A stretch of DNA of 64,000 nucleotides, taken from assembly GCF_003130585.1 (NCBI RefSeq), contig NZ_QFKX01000002.1, forward strand, positions 496,001 to 560,000. The letters are read 5' to 3'. The position numbers and the translations under genes are program-made. This stretch comes from Brachybacterium endophyticum. GTDB taxonomy: Bacteria; Actinomycetota; Actinomycetes; Actinomycetales; Dermabacteraceae. Shown here piece after piece: positions 35,975-44,791 of this stretch. Each line of letters begins with the position of its first letter. Position 1 is the first letter of the stretch. The notes beneath the pieces are model-generated. The model saw only the letters and a list, made by a program, of their open reading frames with translations. It had not been told where the DNA came from and did no database searches.

Positions 35975-37720
35975 ATGGACATCTCTGGAACCGCTGCCGC
36001 GCCCCCGTCCGATGACTCCGGCGATCCCGCCCACGACATCAAGCCCCGCAGCCGCCAGGTGACCGACGGTCCCGATGCGATCGTCTCGCGAGGCATGCTG
36101 CGCGCCGTCGGGATGGGCGACGAGGACTGGGCGAAGCCGCAGATCGGCATCGCGAGCTCCTGGAACGAGATCACCCCCTGCAACCTGTCCCTGGACCGTC
36201 TCGCGCGCGCCGCGAAGGAGGGCGTCCACGCGGGCGGCGGGTACCCGCTGCAGTTCGGCACCATCTCCGTCTCCGACGGGATCTCGATGGGCCACGACGG
36301 CATGCACTTCTCGCTGGTCTCCCGCGACCTCATCGCCGACAGCGTCGAGACCGTGATGAGCGCCGAGCGGCTCGACGGGTCCGTGCTGCTGGCCGGCTGC
36401 GACAAGTCCCTGCCGGGGATGCTGATGGCCGCCGCCCGCCTGGACCTGGCCAGCGCCTTCGTCTACGCCGGCAGCATCATGCCCGGCCATGTGAACCTCT
36501 CGACCGGGGAGTCCAAGGACGTCACGATCATCGACGGCTTCGAGGCCGCAGGAGCGCTGGCCCGCGGACGCATGAGCCAGGCCGACGCCGACCACATCGA
36601 GCGGCGGATCTGCCCGGGCGAGGGCGCCTGCGGCGGCTTCTACACCGCCAACACGATGTCGACGGTCGCCGAGGCCATCGGCATGTCGATCCCGGGCTCG
36701 GCGACACCGCCGTCGGCCGACCGCCGCCGGGACGCCGATGCCCGCCGGGCCGGAGAGGCCGTGGTCGGGATGCTCAAGGCCGGCATCTCCACCCGCGACA
36801 TCATGACCAAGCCCGCCTTCGAGAACGCCATCGCCGTGGTCCAGGCCTTCGGCGGCTCCACGAACGCCGTGCTCCACCTGATGGCGATCGCCCACGAGGT
36901 CGACGTCGACCTCACCCTCGAGGACTTCGCGAGGATCGGCGCCAAGGTCCCGCACCTGGCGAACCTCAAGCCCTACGGGCAGTACGTGATGAACGACGTG
37001 GACCACGTCGGCGGCATCCAGGTGGTCATGAAGACCCTGCTGGACGAGGGGCTCCTGGACGGCGACTGCCTCACCGTCACCGGCCGCACCGTCGCCGAGA
37101 ACCTCGAGGTGCTGGACCCGCCGAAGCCCGACGGCACGGTGCTCCGACCGGCCTCGGACCCGATCGCGCCCACCGGCGGCATCACCATCCTGCACGGGAC
37201 CCTCGCGCCCGAGGGGGCCGTCGTGAAGTCCGCCGGCTTCGAGGGCGACGTATTCGAGGGGACCGCCCGGGTCTTCGAGCGCGAGAAGGCCGCCCTGAAG
37301 GCCCTGCGCGACGGCACCATCACCCACGGGGACGTCGTCGTCATCCGCTACGAGGGCCCCAAGGGAGGCCCCGGCATGCGCGAGATGCTCGCGATCACCG
37401 CCGCCATCAAGGGGGCGGGGCTCGGCAAGGACGTGCTGCTGATGACCGACGGTCGCTTCTCCGGCGGCACCACCGGGCTCTGCGTGGGTCACATCGCCCC
37501 CGAGGCGGTCGACGGCGGCCCCATCGCCTTCGTGCGCGACGGCGACCACATCCGGCTCGAGGTCGCCACGGGCAAGCTCGACGTCCTCGTGGATCCCGAG
37601 GAGCTCGAGGCCCGCCGCGAGGGCTGGGCGCCGCTGCCCCCCAAGTTCACCAAGGGCGTGCTCGCGAAGTACGTGCGGCTCGTCGGCTCCGCCTCGCGGG
37701 GAGCGATCCTGGGCGACTGA
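35975..37720 (+). CDS. ilvD: Dihydroxy-acid dehydratase
   Basis: A 581-residue IlvD that dehydrates 2,3-dihydroxy-isovalerate or -methylvalerate in branched-chain amino-acid synthesis. Iron-sulphur cluster cysteines are in [23 protein letters not shown] and [14 protein letters not shown], and [16 protein letters not shown] is the C-terminal signature. ATG 35975 matches the family N-terminus. The same frame is open upstream through the acyltransferase relic, so a larger fusion starting at 35198 is formally possible. No dedicated ribosome binding site is obvious. Confidence 0.95.
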   Translation: MDISGTAAAPPSDDSGDPAHDIKPRSRQVTDGPDAIVSRGMLRAVGMGDEDWAKPQIGIASSWNEITPCNLSLDRLARAAKEGVHAGGGYPLQFGTISVSDGISMGHDGMHFSLVSRDLIADSVETVMSAERLDGSVLLAGCDKSLPGMLMAAARLDLASAFVYAGSIMPGHVNLSTGESKDVTIIDGFEAAGALARGRMSQADADHIERRICPGEGACGGFYTANTMSTVAEAIGMSIPGSATPPSADRRRDADARRAGEAVVGMLKAGISTRDIMTKPAFENAIAVVQAFGGSTNAVLHLMAIAHEVDVDLTLEDFARIGAKVPHLANLKPYGQYVMNDVDHVGGIQVVMKTLLDEGLLDGDCLTVTGRTVAENLEVLDPPKPDGTVLRPASDPIAPTGGITILHGTLAPEGAVVKSAGFEGDVFEGTARVFEREKAALKALRDGTITHGDVVVIRYEGPKGGPGMREMLAITAAIKGAGLGKDVLLMTDGRFSGGTTGLCVGHIAPEAVDGGPIAFVRDGDHIRLEVATGKLDVLVDPEELEARREGWAPLPPKFTKGVLAKYVRLVGSASRGAILGD

Positions 37721-37749
37721 GGCATTCCCGGAGGAGCCGAGCGAGCGGC

Positions 37750-38550
37750 GTGACCGGAGCGACCCGAACGGAGGACGGAGCAGTGCTGACACGTCGGAGC
37801 AGCCGCAGGATCGATGCCCTGCAGGAGGTCGCCGACGGCGTCTTCTTCTCGCGGGGGCGCGGATCGAACTGGGTGCTGCTGCGCGACGGGAGGGAGCTGA
37901 CCCTCATCGACGCCGGCTATCCGGCGGACGCCGCTCAGGTCGCCGGCGACGTCCGCTCGCTCGCCGGCGGCATCGCTGGCCTGCGGGCCGTTCTCCTCAC
38001 GCACGGGCACATCGATCACGTCGGGGCCCTCCCCGGACTGCTGCGGCACCGGGCCGTCCCCGTCCACGCGCACCCCGCCGAGATCCCCCACCTCCACGGG
38101 GAGGTCCACGACCAAGCCGGACCCCTCGACGTGCTGCGCAACCTCACCCTGCCGCACATGCCGTCCTGGCTGGCCATGGTGCTGCGCTCCGGGGGAACGA
38201 CACCGGTGCACCTGACGGGGGCGACGGCGCTGCCCACGACCGGGATGCTCGACCTCCCCGGCGCGCCGGAGCCCGTGCTGGTCGCCGGGCACACCCGCGG
38301 CCACGCCGCCTACCTGCTGCGGGAGCCGGGCGTCCTCGTGACCGGCGACGCCCTGGTCACAGGGCACCCGCTCTCGCGACTCCACGGCCCGCAGATGCTC
38401 CCGGAGTTCTTCGCCCACGATCCCCAGCAGGCCCTCGAGCAGCTCGAGGTGCTCACCACCCTGCCGGCCGAGCTGATCCTCCCGGGTCATGGACCCGCGT
38501 GGCGCGGCAGCCCGCGGGCAGCGGTCGAGATCGTCCGGCAGCGTTCCTGA
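37750..38550 (+). CDS. Metallo-beta-lactamase-fold hydrolase
   Basis: A 266-residue MBL-fold protein. The metal site LLTHGHIDHVGALPGL (HxHxDH) is near 83-88, further ligands are His in VAGHTRGHAAYLL and Asp in VTGDALVTG, and the last His in ILPGHGPAW. This is the complete set for a two-metal hydrolase of the glyoxalase II-like group. GTG 37750 is chosen with GGAGGAG some 15 bases upstream; other starts further in are possible. It follows ilvD by 29 bases and may be cotranscribed. The substrate is unknown. Confidence 0.85.
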   Translation: MTGATRTEDGAVLTRRSSRRIDALQEVADGVFFSRGRGSNWVLLRDGRELTLIDAGYPADAAQVAGDVRSLAGGIAGLRAVLLTHGHIDHVGALPGLLRHRAVPVHAHPAEIPHLHGEVHDQAGPLDVLRNLTLPHMPSWLAMVLRSGGTTPVHLTGATALPTTGMLDLPGAPEPVLVAGHTRGHAAYLLREPGVLVTGDALVTGHPLSRLHGPQMLPEFFAHDPQQALEQLEVLTTLPAELILPGHGPAWRGSPRAAVEIVRQRS

Positions 38551-39183
38551 CCGTCGGGCGGCGCTCGTGATCGTGCGGCGGCGGACGCGGGCCGCAGCAG
38601 CCGGTGGGAAGCACTGGAGAGTCACCGCAGTAACACGGTGACAGCCCCGCGGAATCAGCACGAGAATGCGCGGGGATTCTCCCCGAGGGGCCGGGCCTGC
38701 AGAACGCCTGAAGCGGGACTTCCTTTCCCCGGGTGTTCCCGGGCCTATCGCGAAATAGTTCCGCCCTGAAGCGCCGACCCTCCTCCCCAAGAGAATTCCG
38801 TGCTGTCCGTATGCGTTCTTCCGCGCACTCGCCGCGGCAGTCCCGGGGAGGGCCTCCCGTCGGCCCGCGCCGTCGAGGCCCCTCATCGGGGGCCGCGGAC
38901 GGGCGTGACGACCCGGCTTTCGCAGGGGGCTCGGAACCGCCGTCCGAGGGGTCGACACGCGGGGTGTCGCCCCCGCGGATTTCGGGGCGTTTTCCCTGGT
39001 CGTCCCATGAGACGAAAGGTCACGCGAACGTCACGGCGGCGTGGGGGCTTGACGGGGGTGATCCCGGGGGCTGAGGGTGCGTCATGAGGCGGTTCTCGAT
39101 TCGGGGCCGCCTTCGTCGATCCCGGACACCGTGGTCCGGGACGATGGCATCTCTCGCACGTCGCCGAAAGCGAGGCACACGCC
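38551..39183. other. Non-coding region upstream of the ectB-like gene
   Basis: About 630 bases with no supportable gene. It holds a small hairpin (GTCACCG 38621-38627 with CGGTGAC 38636-38642), a TTGACG at 39049-39054 that could be a -35 element, and an inverted repeat TCCCGGAC/GTCCGGGA at 39120-39141, 43 bases before the ectB-like start, which is a candidate operator. Confidence 0.5.
39120..39141. promoter_or_regulatory. Inverted repeat, candidate operator upstream of the ectB-like gene
   Basis: TCCCGGAC (39120-39127) and GTCCGGGA (39134-39141) are perfect 8-base arms over a 6-base centre. No regulator gene lies beside it. Confidence 0.35.
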
Positions 39184-40452
39184 ATGGACACCGCAGTCTT
39201 CGAGAATCATGAGTCCGAGATCCGCGGCTACTGCCGCAATTACCCCACCGTGTTCGCCACGGCCTCCAATGCCCGCCAGGTCTCCGAGGACGGAACCTCC
39301 TACATCGATTTCTTCGGCGGGGCAGGAGTGCTCAACTTCGGGCACAACAACCCGAAGATGAAAGAAGCGCTGATCGACTTCATCAGCAATGACGGGGTGG
39401 CCCACAGCCTCGACACGTACACCACCACCAAGCGGGACTTCGTCTCCAAGTTCCAGGAGGTCGTGCTCGCTCCCCGCGGCATGGACCACAAGATGCAGTT
39501 CATGGGCCCCACCGGGTCGAACGCCGTCGAAGCGGCCATGAAGCTCGCCCGCCGCGCCACCGGGCGGCGGGAGATCGTCGCCTTCAGCCACGGCTTCCAC
39601 GGGATGACCCTGGGCTCGCTCGCCGCGACCGCCAACCACGCCTTCCGGCAGTGGGCCGGGGTCCCGCTGGACAACATCATTCGCCTGCCCTTCGAGACCG
39701 CACCTGGTGGGGACACCGCGATCTCCGAGTACCGCGAGGCCCTGCTGGACACCTCGAGCGGACTCACGGCGCCGGCGGCCTTCCTGGTCGAACCGGTCCA
39801 GGCCGAGGGCGGCGTCAACGTCGCCAGCGCCGAATGGCTGCGCTCGGTCCAGGACCTCGCCCGTGAGGTCGGTGCGCTGCTGATCTTCGACGACATCCAG
39901 GCGGGCATCGGCCGTACCGGCTCCTACTTCTCCTTCGACGGCATGGACCTGGACCCGGACATCATCACGCTGGCCAAGGGCCTGGGCGGCTTCGGCACCC
40001 CGATCGCGATGAACCTCAACAAGCCCGAGGTCGACGCCCACTGGTCGCCCGGCGCCCACACCGGCACCTTCCGCGGTCAGGGCCTCTCCTTCGTCGCCGG
40101 CACCGTCGCCCTGGACTACTTCACCGACGACTCCTTCACGGCCGAGGTCACGCGCAAGGGGAAGGTGATGCGCGAGCGTCTCGAGAAGATCGCCGCCGCC
40201 CATCCCGACGCCGGATGGGAGGTGCGCGGCAAGGGCATGATGCAGGCGCTGGACACCATGGACGGCGCCGTCGCCAAGAAGGTGCAGCAGGCGAGCTTCG
40301 AGCGCGGACTGCTGATCGGCCCCTGCGGGCAGGACGGGCGCGTGGTCAAGCTGATCCCGCCGCTGACCATCCCCGACGACGACCTCGACGCAGGCCTCGA
40401 CCTGCTCGAGCAGGCGATCGAGGCGGCCGCGACGACGACGGTGGTGGCCTGA
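39184..40452 (+). CDS. EctB-like diaminobutyrate--2-oxoglutarate aminotransferase
   Basis: A 422-residue class III PLP aminotransferase closely resembling EctB: ENHESEIRGYCRNYPTVF, FFGGAGVLNFGHNNP, GPTGSNAVEAAMKLARRATGR, HGFHGMTLGSLAATAN, LLIFDDIQAGIGRTG, and LAKGLGGFG with the PLP-binding Lys. It would interconvert L-2,4-diaminobutyrate and aspartate semialdehyde. Its neighbours are an ectoine hydrolase-like gene and an aldehyde dehydrogenase, not ectA or ectC, so it probably works in the breakdown direction (as DoeD does). ATG 39184 lacks a strong ribosome binding site. It overlaps the next gene by one base (TGATG). Confidence 0.88.
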   Translation: MDTAVFENHESEIRGYCRNYPTVFATASNARQVSEDGTSYIDFFGGAGVLNFGHNNPKMKEALIDFISNDGVAHSLDTYTTTKRDFVSKFQEVVLAPRGMDHKMQFMGPTGSNAVEAAMKLARRATGRREIVAFSHGFHGMTLGSLAATANHAFRQWAGVPLDNIIRLPFETAPGGDTAISEYREALLDTSSGLTAPAAFLVEPVQAEGGVNVASAEWLRSVQDLAREVGALLIFDDIQAGIGRTGSYFSFDGMDLDPDIITLAKGLGGFGTPIAMNLNKPEVDAHWSPGAHTGTFRGQGLSFVAGTVALDYFTDDSFTAEVTRKGKVMRERLEKIAAAHPDAGWEVRGKGMMQALDTMDGAVAKKVQQASFERGLLIGPCGQDGRVVKLIPPLTIPDDDLDAGLDLLEQAIEAAATTTVVA

Positions 40453-41726
40453 TGCGCCGCCGGGACGACATGACGTTCGCGCCCGAGGAGTACGAGCGCC
40501 GCCTCGACGGGCTGCGGCAGCGGATGGCCGAGCGCGGACTGGACGCCGTGGTGATCTCCGATCCGGAGAACCTCATGTACCTCACGGACTACCAGACCAC
40601 CGGGTACTCGTTCTTCCAGGCGCTCGTGGTGCCGCTCGAGGACGACTCGGTGTTCGTCACCCGTGCGATGGAGGAGTCCAACGTCATCCATCGCACCTGG
40701 GTGGGTCGCACCAGGCCTTACCCCGACACCGGTGATGCGATCGCCTCGCTCGTGGACGTGCTCAAGGAGCTCGGCCTGGGCGATGCGACGGTGGGCTTCG
40801 AGCGCAACAGCTACTACTTCCCCGCCTACCAGCAGGACCGCATGCACGATGCCTTCGGGCGCGGCCTCGTGGACTGCTTCGGCATCGTCGAGGAGGGGCG
40901 GATCCGCAAGTCCGCCGCCGAGATCGAGGTGATGGGTCGCGCCGCACGCGCGGCCGAGGCCGGATGGGCCGCGGGCGTGGAGGTCGCGGTCCCGGGGAAC
41001 ACCGAGAACGACGTCGCCGCCGCGATCTCCTCGGCGATGTTCCGCGCCGGCGGCGAGTTCCCCGCGGTGATGCCGTACGTGACCTCCGGGCCGCGCTCGA
41101 TGATCGGGCACGCCACCTGGGAGGGGCGCACCATCCAGCCCGGTGAGCACGTGTTCCTCGAGATCGGTGGCTGCTACCGCCGCTACCACGCGGCGCTCAT
41201 GCGCACCGTGGTCAACGGCGAGCTCACCGACTCCATGCACCAGGCTCAGGAGACGATGAAGCAAGCCCTGGCGGAGCTGCGCTCCCTCATGAAGCCGGGT
41301 GTCACGGTCTCCGCCGTCGACGAACTGACACGTGCGGTGATCGAGGACAACTCGGTGGGCGCGCGCCTGGTCACCCGCGCCGGATATTCGATCGGGATCG
41401 CCTTCCCGCCCAGCTGGGACGAGGGATACATCCTCTCCCTGATGAGCGGGGACCAGCGGGAGCTCGAGGAGGGCATGACCTTCCACCTGATCCCGTGGAT
41501 GTGGGGTGTGGACGGCGACAAGACCTGCGGGATCTCCGACACCGTTCGCATCACCGCCGACGGCTGCGAGTCCTTCTTCCACGCCCCCGAGGACTTCACC
41601 GTCCACCCCGGCGGGACGGGGTCCGCGGCCGACGGCGACATCCCGATCATCGGATCCGAGAGGTCCGTCGCTCCGTCCGCGAACGCCACCGCCCGGTCGG
41701 TCGGCCCCGCCGCCCAGGCCCTCTGA
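40452..41726 (+). CDS. doeA: M24-family ectoine hydrolase-like protein (DoeA-like)
   Basis: A 424-residue creatinase/prolidase-fold protein. The N-terminal domain (EEYERRLDGLRQRMAERGLDAVVISDPENLMYLTDY) and the pita-bread C-terminal domain are complete, but the metal ligands of true M24 peptidases are missing (LEIGGCYRRYHAALMRT where Asp and His ligands would be), as in DoeA ectoine hydrolases. It would open the ectoine ring to N-acetyl-diaminobutyrate. ATG 40452 overlaps the preceding stop codon; ATG 40470 is an alternative. The assignment rests on sequence look and neighbours. Confidence 0.8.
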   Translation: MRRRDDMTFAPEEYERRLDGLRQRMAERGLDAVVISDPENLMYLTDYQTTGYSFFQALVVPLEDDSVFVTRAMEESNVIHRTWVGRTRPYPDTGDAIASLVDVLKELGLGDATVGFERNSYYFPAYQQDRMHDAFGRGLVDCFGIVEEGRIRKSAAEIEVMGRAARAAEAGWAAGVEVAVPGNTENDVAAAISSAMFRAGGEFPAVMPYVTSGPRSMIGHATWEGRTIQPGEHVFLEIGGCYRRYHAALMRTVVNGELTDSMHQAQETMKQALAELRSLMKPGVTVSAVDELTRAVIEDNSVGARLVTRAGYSIGIAFPPSWDEGYILSLMSGDQRELEEGMTFHLIPWMWGVDGDKTCGISDTVRITADGCESFFHAPEDFTVHPGGTGSAADGDIPIIGSERSVAPSANATARSVGPAAQAL

Positions 41727-41738
41727 GAGGAGACGAAG

Positions 41739-43115
41739 ATGTCCACTCTGACTGCCATCGATCCCACCACCGGCACCGTCGTGCGCGAGGTGCCCGCCGC
41801 GACGCCGGCGCAGATCACCGAGATCATCGACCGTTCCGAGCAGGCCTACGAGTCCTGGAAGGAGACGAGTTTCGCCGAACGCGCCGAGGTCCTGAGCGCC
41901 GTCGCCGCGTACATGCGCGAGCACGTCGAGGAGCTCGCGCCGCTGATGACCGAGGAGATGGGCAAGCCCATCGGCGAGGCCAGGGGAGAGGTCGGCAAGG
42001 CCGCCTGGGCCGCCGAGCACTACGCCGAGCACGCCGAGGAGTACCTGGCCGACCAGCACATCGCCTCGGACGCCACCTCCTCCTACGTCCAGCACCTGCC
42101 GCTGGGACCCGTGCTGGGTGTGCTGCCCTGGAACGCGCCGTTCTGGATCGCGTTCCGCTTCGCGGCACCCGCGCTGATGGCCGGCAACACCTGCGTGATG
42201 AAGCACGACCCGCACGTTCCCGGCTGCGCGGCGGCGATCGAGGAGGTGTTCCGCGCCGTCGGCGCCCCGGAGGGGATCTTCCAGACCCTGCAGGCGCGGA
42301 CCGAGGACGTCGAGCAGGCGATCCGCGACCCGCGCATCGCCGCGGTCTCCTTCACGGGCTCGGACCGTGCCGGCGCGAAGGTCGCCGCCATCGCCGCGAG
42401 CGAGATCAAGCCGGCCGTGCTCGAGCTGGGAGGCTCGGACCCGTGCATCGTCCTGGCCGACGCGGACCTCGAGAAGGCCGCGGAGGTCTCGGCGCTCTCA
42501 CGGATCATCAACGCCGGGCAGTCGTGCATCGCCGCCAAGCGCGTGATCGTCGAGCGCTCGGTGCACGACGAGTTCGTCGAGCTGCTCAGGGCGCGGCTCG
42601 CGGCGCTCACCGTCGGCGATCCGCGCGAGGACACCACCCAGGTGGGTCCGATCGCCCGTGAGGAGCTGCGGGAGAACCTGCACCGGCAGGTCACCGCCTC
42701 CGTCGAGGCGGGGGCGAGCCTGATGCTGGGCGGCGAGATGCCTGCGGGGGAGGGCTACTTCTACCCGGTCACGCTGCTGACCGACGTGAAGCCCGGGATG
42801 ACCGCGTGCACCGAGGAGACCTTCGGTCCGGTGGCCGTGGTGGTCGCCGCCGAGGACGCCGAGGACGCCATCGCGATCGCCAACGACACCCCCTACGGCC
42901 TCGGCTCCTCGATCTGGACCGAGGCCTCCCGCGGCGTCGACCTGGCCCGGCGCATCGAGGCAGGTCAGGTGAGCGTCAACGGGATCGTCAAGACCGACCC
43001 GCGCCTGCCCTCGGGCGGCATCAAGCGCTCGGGCTACGGCCGCGAGCTCGGCCCCCACGGGATCCGCGAGTTCGTCAACGCCCAGCAGGTGTGGGTGGGC
43101 CCCGCGACGAGCTGA
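41739..43115 (+). CDS. NAD(P)-dependent aldehyde dehydrogenase (DoeC- or succinate-semialdehyde-dehydrogenase-like)
   Basis: A 458-residue ALDH. VLGVLPWNAPFWIAFRF, VSFTGSDRAGAKVA, the catalytic Glu in AVLELGGSDPCIV and the catalytic Cys in NAGQSCIAAKR are all present, and the C-terminal GGIKRSGYGRELG is typical of the succinate-semialdehyde branch. Next to the EctB-like and DoeA-like genes it would oxidise aspartate semialdehyde to aspartate, finishing ectoine use. AGAGGAGA lies before ATG 41739. It ends in a hairpin at 43181-43221. Confidence 0.88.
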   Translation: MSTLTAIDPTTGTVVREVPAATPAQITEIIDRSEQAYESWKETSFAERAEVLSAVAAYMREHVEELAPLMTEEMGKPIGEARGEVGKAAWAAEHYAEHAEEYLADQHIASDATSSYVQHLPLGPVLGVLPWNAPFWIAFRFAAPALMAGNTCVMKHDPHVPGCAAAIEEVFRAVGAPEGIFQTLQARTEDVEQAIRDPRIAAVSFTGSDRAGAKVAAIAASEIKPAVLELGGSDPCIVLADADLEKAAEVSALSRIINAGQSCIAAKRVIVERSVHDEFVELLRARLAALTVGDPREDTTQVGPIAREELRENLHRQVTASVEAGASLMLGGEMPAGEGYFYPVTLLTDVKPGMTACTEETFGPVAVVVAAEDAEDAIAIANDTPYGLGSSIWTEASRGVDLARRIEAGQVSVNGIVKTDPRLPSGGIKRSGYGRELGPHGIREFVNAQQVWVGPATS

Positions 43116-43180
43116 CCTCGAGCGGCCCTCGAGCTGTCCTCGAGCGGCGAGAGACGGCGCGGAGACGCCGCGTAGGCGGC

Positions 43181-43221
43181 GTGCGCGCCTTCCTGGGGGA
43201 CCTCCCCGGGGAGGCGCGCAC
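43181..43221 (+). terminator. Hairpin terminator after the aldehyde dehydrogenase
   Basis: GTGCGCGCCT (43181-43190) pairs with AGGCGCGCAC (43212-43221); the inner bases can extend the stem. Confidence 0.7.
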
Positions 43222-43535
43222 TTCGTCCCACAAAACTCTCGTGCGATCGGCTGCCATCAGGTACGCTCGAACCACAAGCGCTCCGATGCGCACGGCCGAA
43301 CGTCAGGAATCTTCACTCGCAGCACCCGCACCCCTGCACCGACCGTAGCGACGCAGATCCTCGCCAGGATCGCCGCCTCGCACCGGCAGCCCACTCGGAT
43401 GGGCCCAGCGCCCATCCCCACCAACTCCCCATCGCGGACCGGTCCCACCGGAATCGTCGATGGGGGCGCGCGGCGGAAATCTCGTCGCGACCGCACAGGG
43501 GGCATCTGCCCTCTGCACACCGAAGGAAAGACTGC
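43222..43535 (+). promoter_or_regulatory. Long untranslated leader of the cold-shock gene
   Basis: This stretch has no gene. A -10-like TACGCT at 43262-43267 would give a leader of about 265 bases before the csp start. Long structured leaders that melt in the cold are typical of cspA-type genes; structure here was not computed. Confidence 0.45.
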
Positions 43536-43739
43536 ATGACTACAGGCACCGTGAAGTGGTTCAACTCCGAGAAGGGGTACGGCTTCATCGCCCCCGACGA
43601 CGGCTCGGCCGACGTCTTCGCCCACTTCAGCAACATCGCCGGCTCCGGCTACCGCAACCTCGAGGAGGACCAGAAGGTCTCCTTCGACACCGAGCGCACG
43701 GATCGCGGCCTGACCGCGACCAACATCCAGTCGGTCTGA
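43536..43739 (+). CDS. Cold-shock protein, CspA family
   Basis: A 67-residue single-stranded nucleic-acid-binding OB fold. The RNP-1 motif KGYGFI and RNP-2 motif VFAHFS are intact, and the start MTTGTVKWFNSEKGYGFIAP is characteristic. GAAGGAAAG lies before ATG 43536. It acts as an RNA chaperone, and many actinobacterial copies are expressed constitutively. Confidence 0.97.
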   Translation: MTTGTVKWFNSEKGYGFIAPDDGSADVFAHFSNIAGSGYRNLEEDQKVSFDTERTDRGLTATNIQSV

Positions 43740-43810
43740 ACCTCCTCCTGAGCTGAGGAGCGGGTCCGCCCCGCACCCCTCGCTCCGGGAGTCGCACGCA
43801 TAGCGTGCAG

Positions 43811-43851
43811 CGCGCCCCGTCGCCCACCCTCGTGGTGGACGGCGGGGCGCG
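43811..43851 (+). terminator. Hairpin terminator after the cold-shock gene
   Basis: Arms 43811-43828 and 43834-43851 pair over 18 positions with two mismatches and a 5-base loop. Confidence 0.7.
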
Positions 43852-43904
43852 TCTCTGTGTGGGGGGTGTGTGCGGTGGTCGCGTCGACGTTCGACGGGCA
43901 CGTT

Positions 43905-44035
43905 CATGCGTGGCGGGCGCGCCCACGCAGGGCCCCGCCCACCTGCGGCGGACGCGCGCACCCGCGGCGGGCACGCTCACGCTGGGGCCCGCCCACCCGC
44001 GGCGGGCGCGCCCACCCGCGGCGCCCCGCCCGCGT
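43905..44035. repeat. Imperfect GC-rich tandem repeats before the CsbD gene
   Basis: Units resembling GCCCACCCGCGGCGGGC recur about six times with drift. Together with flanking bases (43852-44124) this makes 270 bases without a gene; the frames open across it are low-complexity shadows. Confidence 0.6.
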
Positions 44036-44124
44036 TCGGCGTATCCCAGGCGCGCCGGTGTGACCCCGGCCTCCTATACTCGAGGGTGCACGACGTCATG
44101 AACCGACAGCGAAGGAGGCACCAG

Positions 44125-44337
44125 ATGAGTGCGGACGAGAAGTTCGAGAACAAGGCCGACAAGCTGGGCGGTCAGGCCAAGGAGGGCCTGGGCAAGCTGA
44201 CCGGTGACAAGGAGGCCGAGAGCGAGGGCAAGGCCCAGCAGACCCGCGCCGGCTTCCAGGAGAAGGCCCAGGACGTCAAGGACAGCGTCAAGGGCGCGAT
44301 CAGCGGACTCACCGGTAAGAAGGACAGCGGGGAGTAA
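44125..44337 (+). CDS. CsbD-family stress protein
   Basis: A 70-residue hydrophilic, Lys/Glu-rich helical protein. KFENKADKLGGQAKEGLGKLTGDKEAESEGKAQQ is the CsbD signature, repeated in weaker form near the end (KDSVKGAISGLTGKK). ATG 44125 has a strong GAAGGAGG. Members are general-stress proteins of unknown mechanism (sigma-B regulon in Bacillus). Confidence 0.92.
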   Translation: MSADEKFENKADKLGGQAKEGLGKLTGDKEAESEGKAQQTRAGFQEKAQDVKDSVKGAISGLTGKKDSGE

Positions 44338-44387
44338 GCCGCACGGGGCCCCGTTCACCCCGGTTGGGCCCGCGCCCGCCCTCTATA

Positions 44388-44433
44388 GGACAGTTCCGTA
44401 GCGAGAACCGACGTTCTTGCTACGGAACTGTCC
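44388..44433. repeat. 46-base near-perfect palindrome
   Basis: GGACAGTTCCGTAGC at 44388-44402 is exactly repeated in reverse complement at 44419-44433; the inner bases (AGAAC with GTTCT plus a G-T pair) extend the stem to 21 pairs over a CGAC loop. Its base composition is lower in GC than the surroundings. It may be a terminator or a REP/MITE-like repeat. Confidence 0.75.
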
Positions 44434-44629
44434 GAGGGGCTTCCGTGGGCCGACGGGCCGCCAGAGGATCGGCTGTCGACGGGCTGGGCCACCGACGGGC
44501 CTGCTGTCGGCGGGCCCCGCCCCCATCCTGACGCCCTGCCCCCCCCCCACCTGGCTCACCCCCGCCCGGTCGACGCCCCACCCACCCGCCCCACCCGCCC
44601 GCGCAGCCCGCCCTGCTACCGTGAACGGA

Positions 44630-44746
44630 CCGAGGGGAGTCCCGGCAAGGGGCTGAGAATCCACTGGTCAGATGGTCGCGCCGGGCGCGGTCTCGGACGG
44701 CGTGGAGACCCTGAGCACCTGATCCGGATCATGCCGGCGCAGGGAC
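44630..44746 (+). ncRNA. TPP (THI-box) riboswitch
   Basis: The conserved pieces are in order: GAGGGGAGTCCCGGC at the start, GGGGCTGAGA at 44649-44658, and CCTGATCCGGATCATGCCGGCG near 44717-44738 followed by AGGGA. A -10-like TACCGT lies at 44617-44622. It precedes thiD and should turn it off when thiamine pyrophosphate is plentiful. Confidence 0.93.
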
Positions 44747-44791
44747 GGATCTCCTGTGAGCCCTCCCCGCCGGCCGCGTGGAAGAGGCATC

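Noticed and set aside
34856-37792. 978-residue minus-strand open frame
   Set aside because: It is antisense to ilvD and the acyltransferase relic, with no recognisable domain.
38600-38690. Possible cobalamin or glycine riboswitch upstream of the ectB-like gene
   Set aside because: Some short pieces look similar (GGGAAGC, a stem with CGGTGAC), but the invariant boxes of either class are missing.
44539-44548. Ten-C run as the loop of a 6C RNA
   Set aside because: A 6C RNA needs two C-rich hairpin loops; only one long C run without flanking stems is present.
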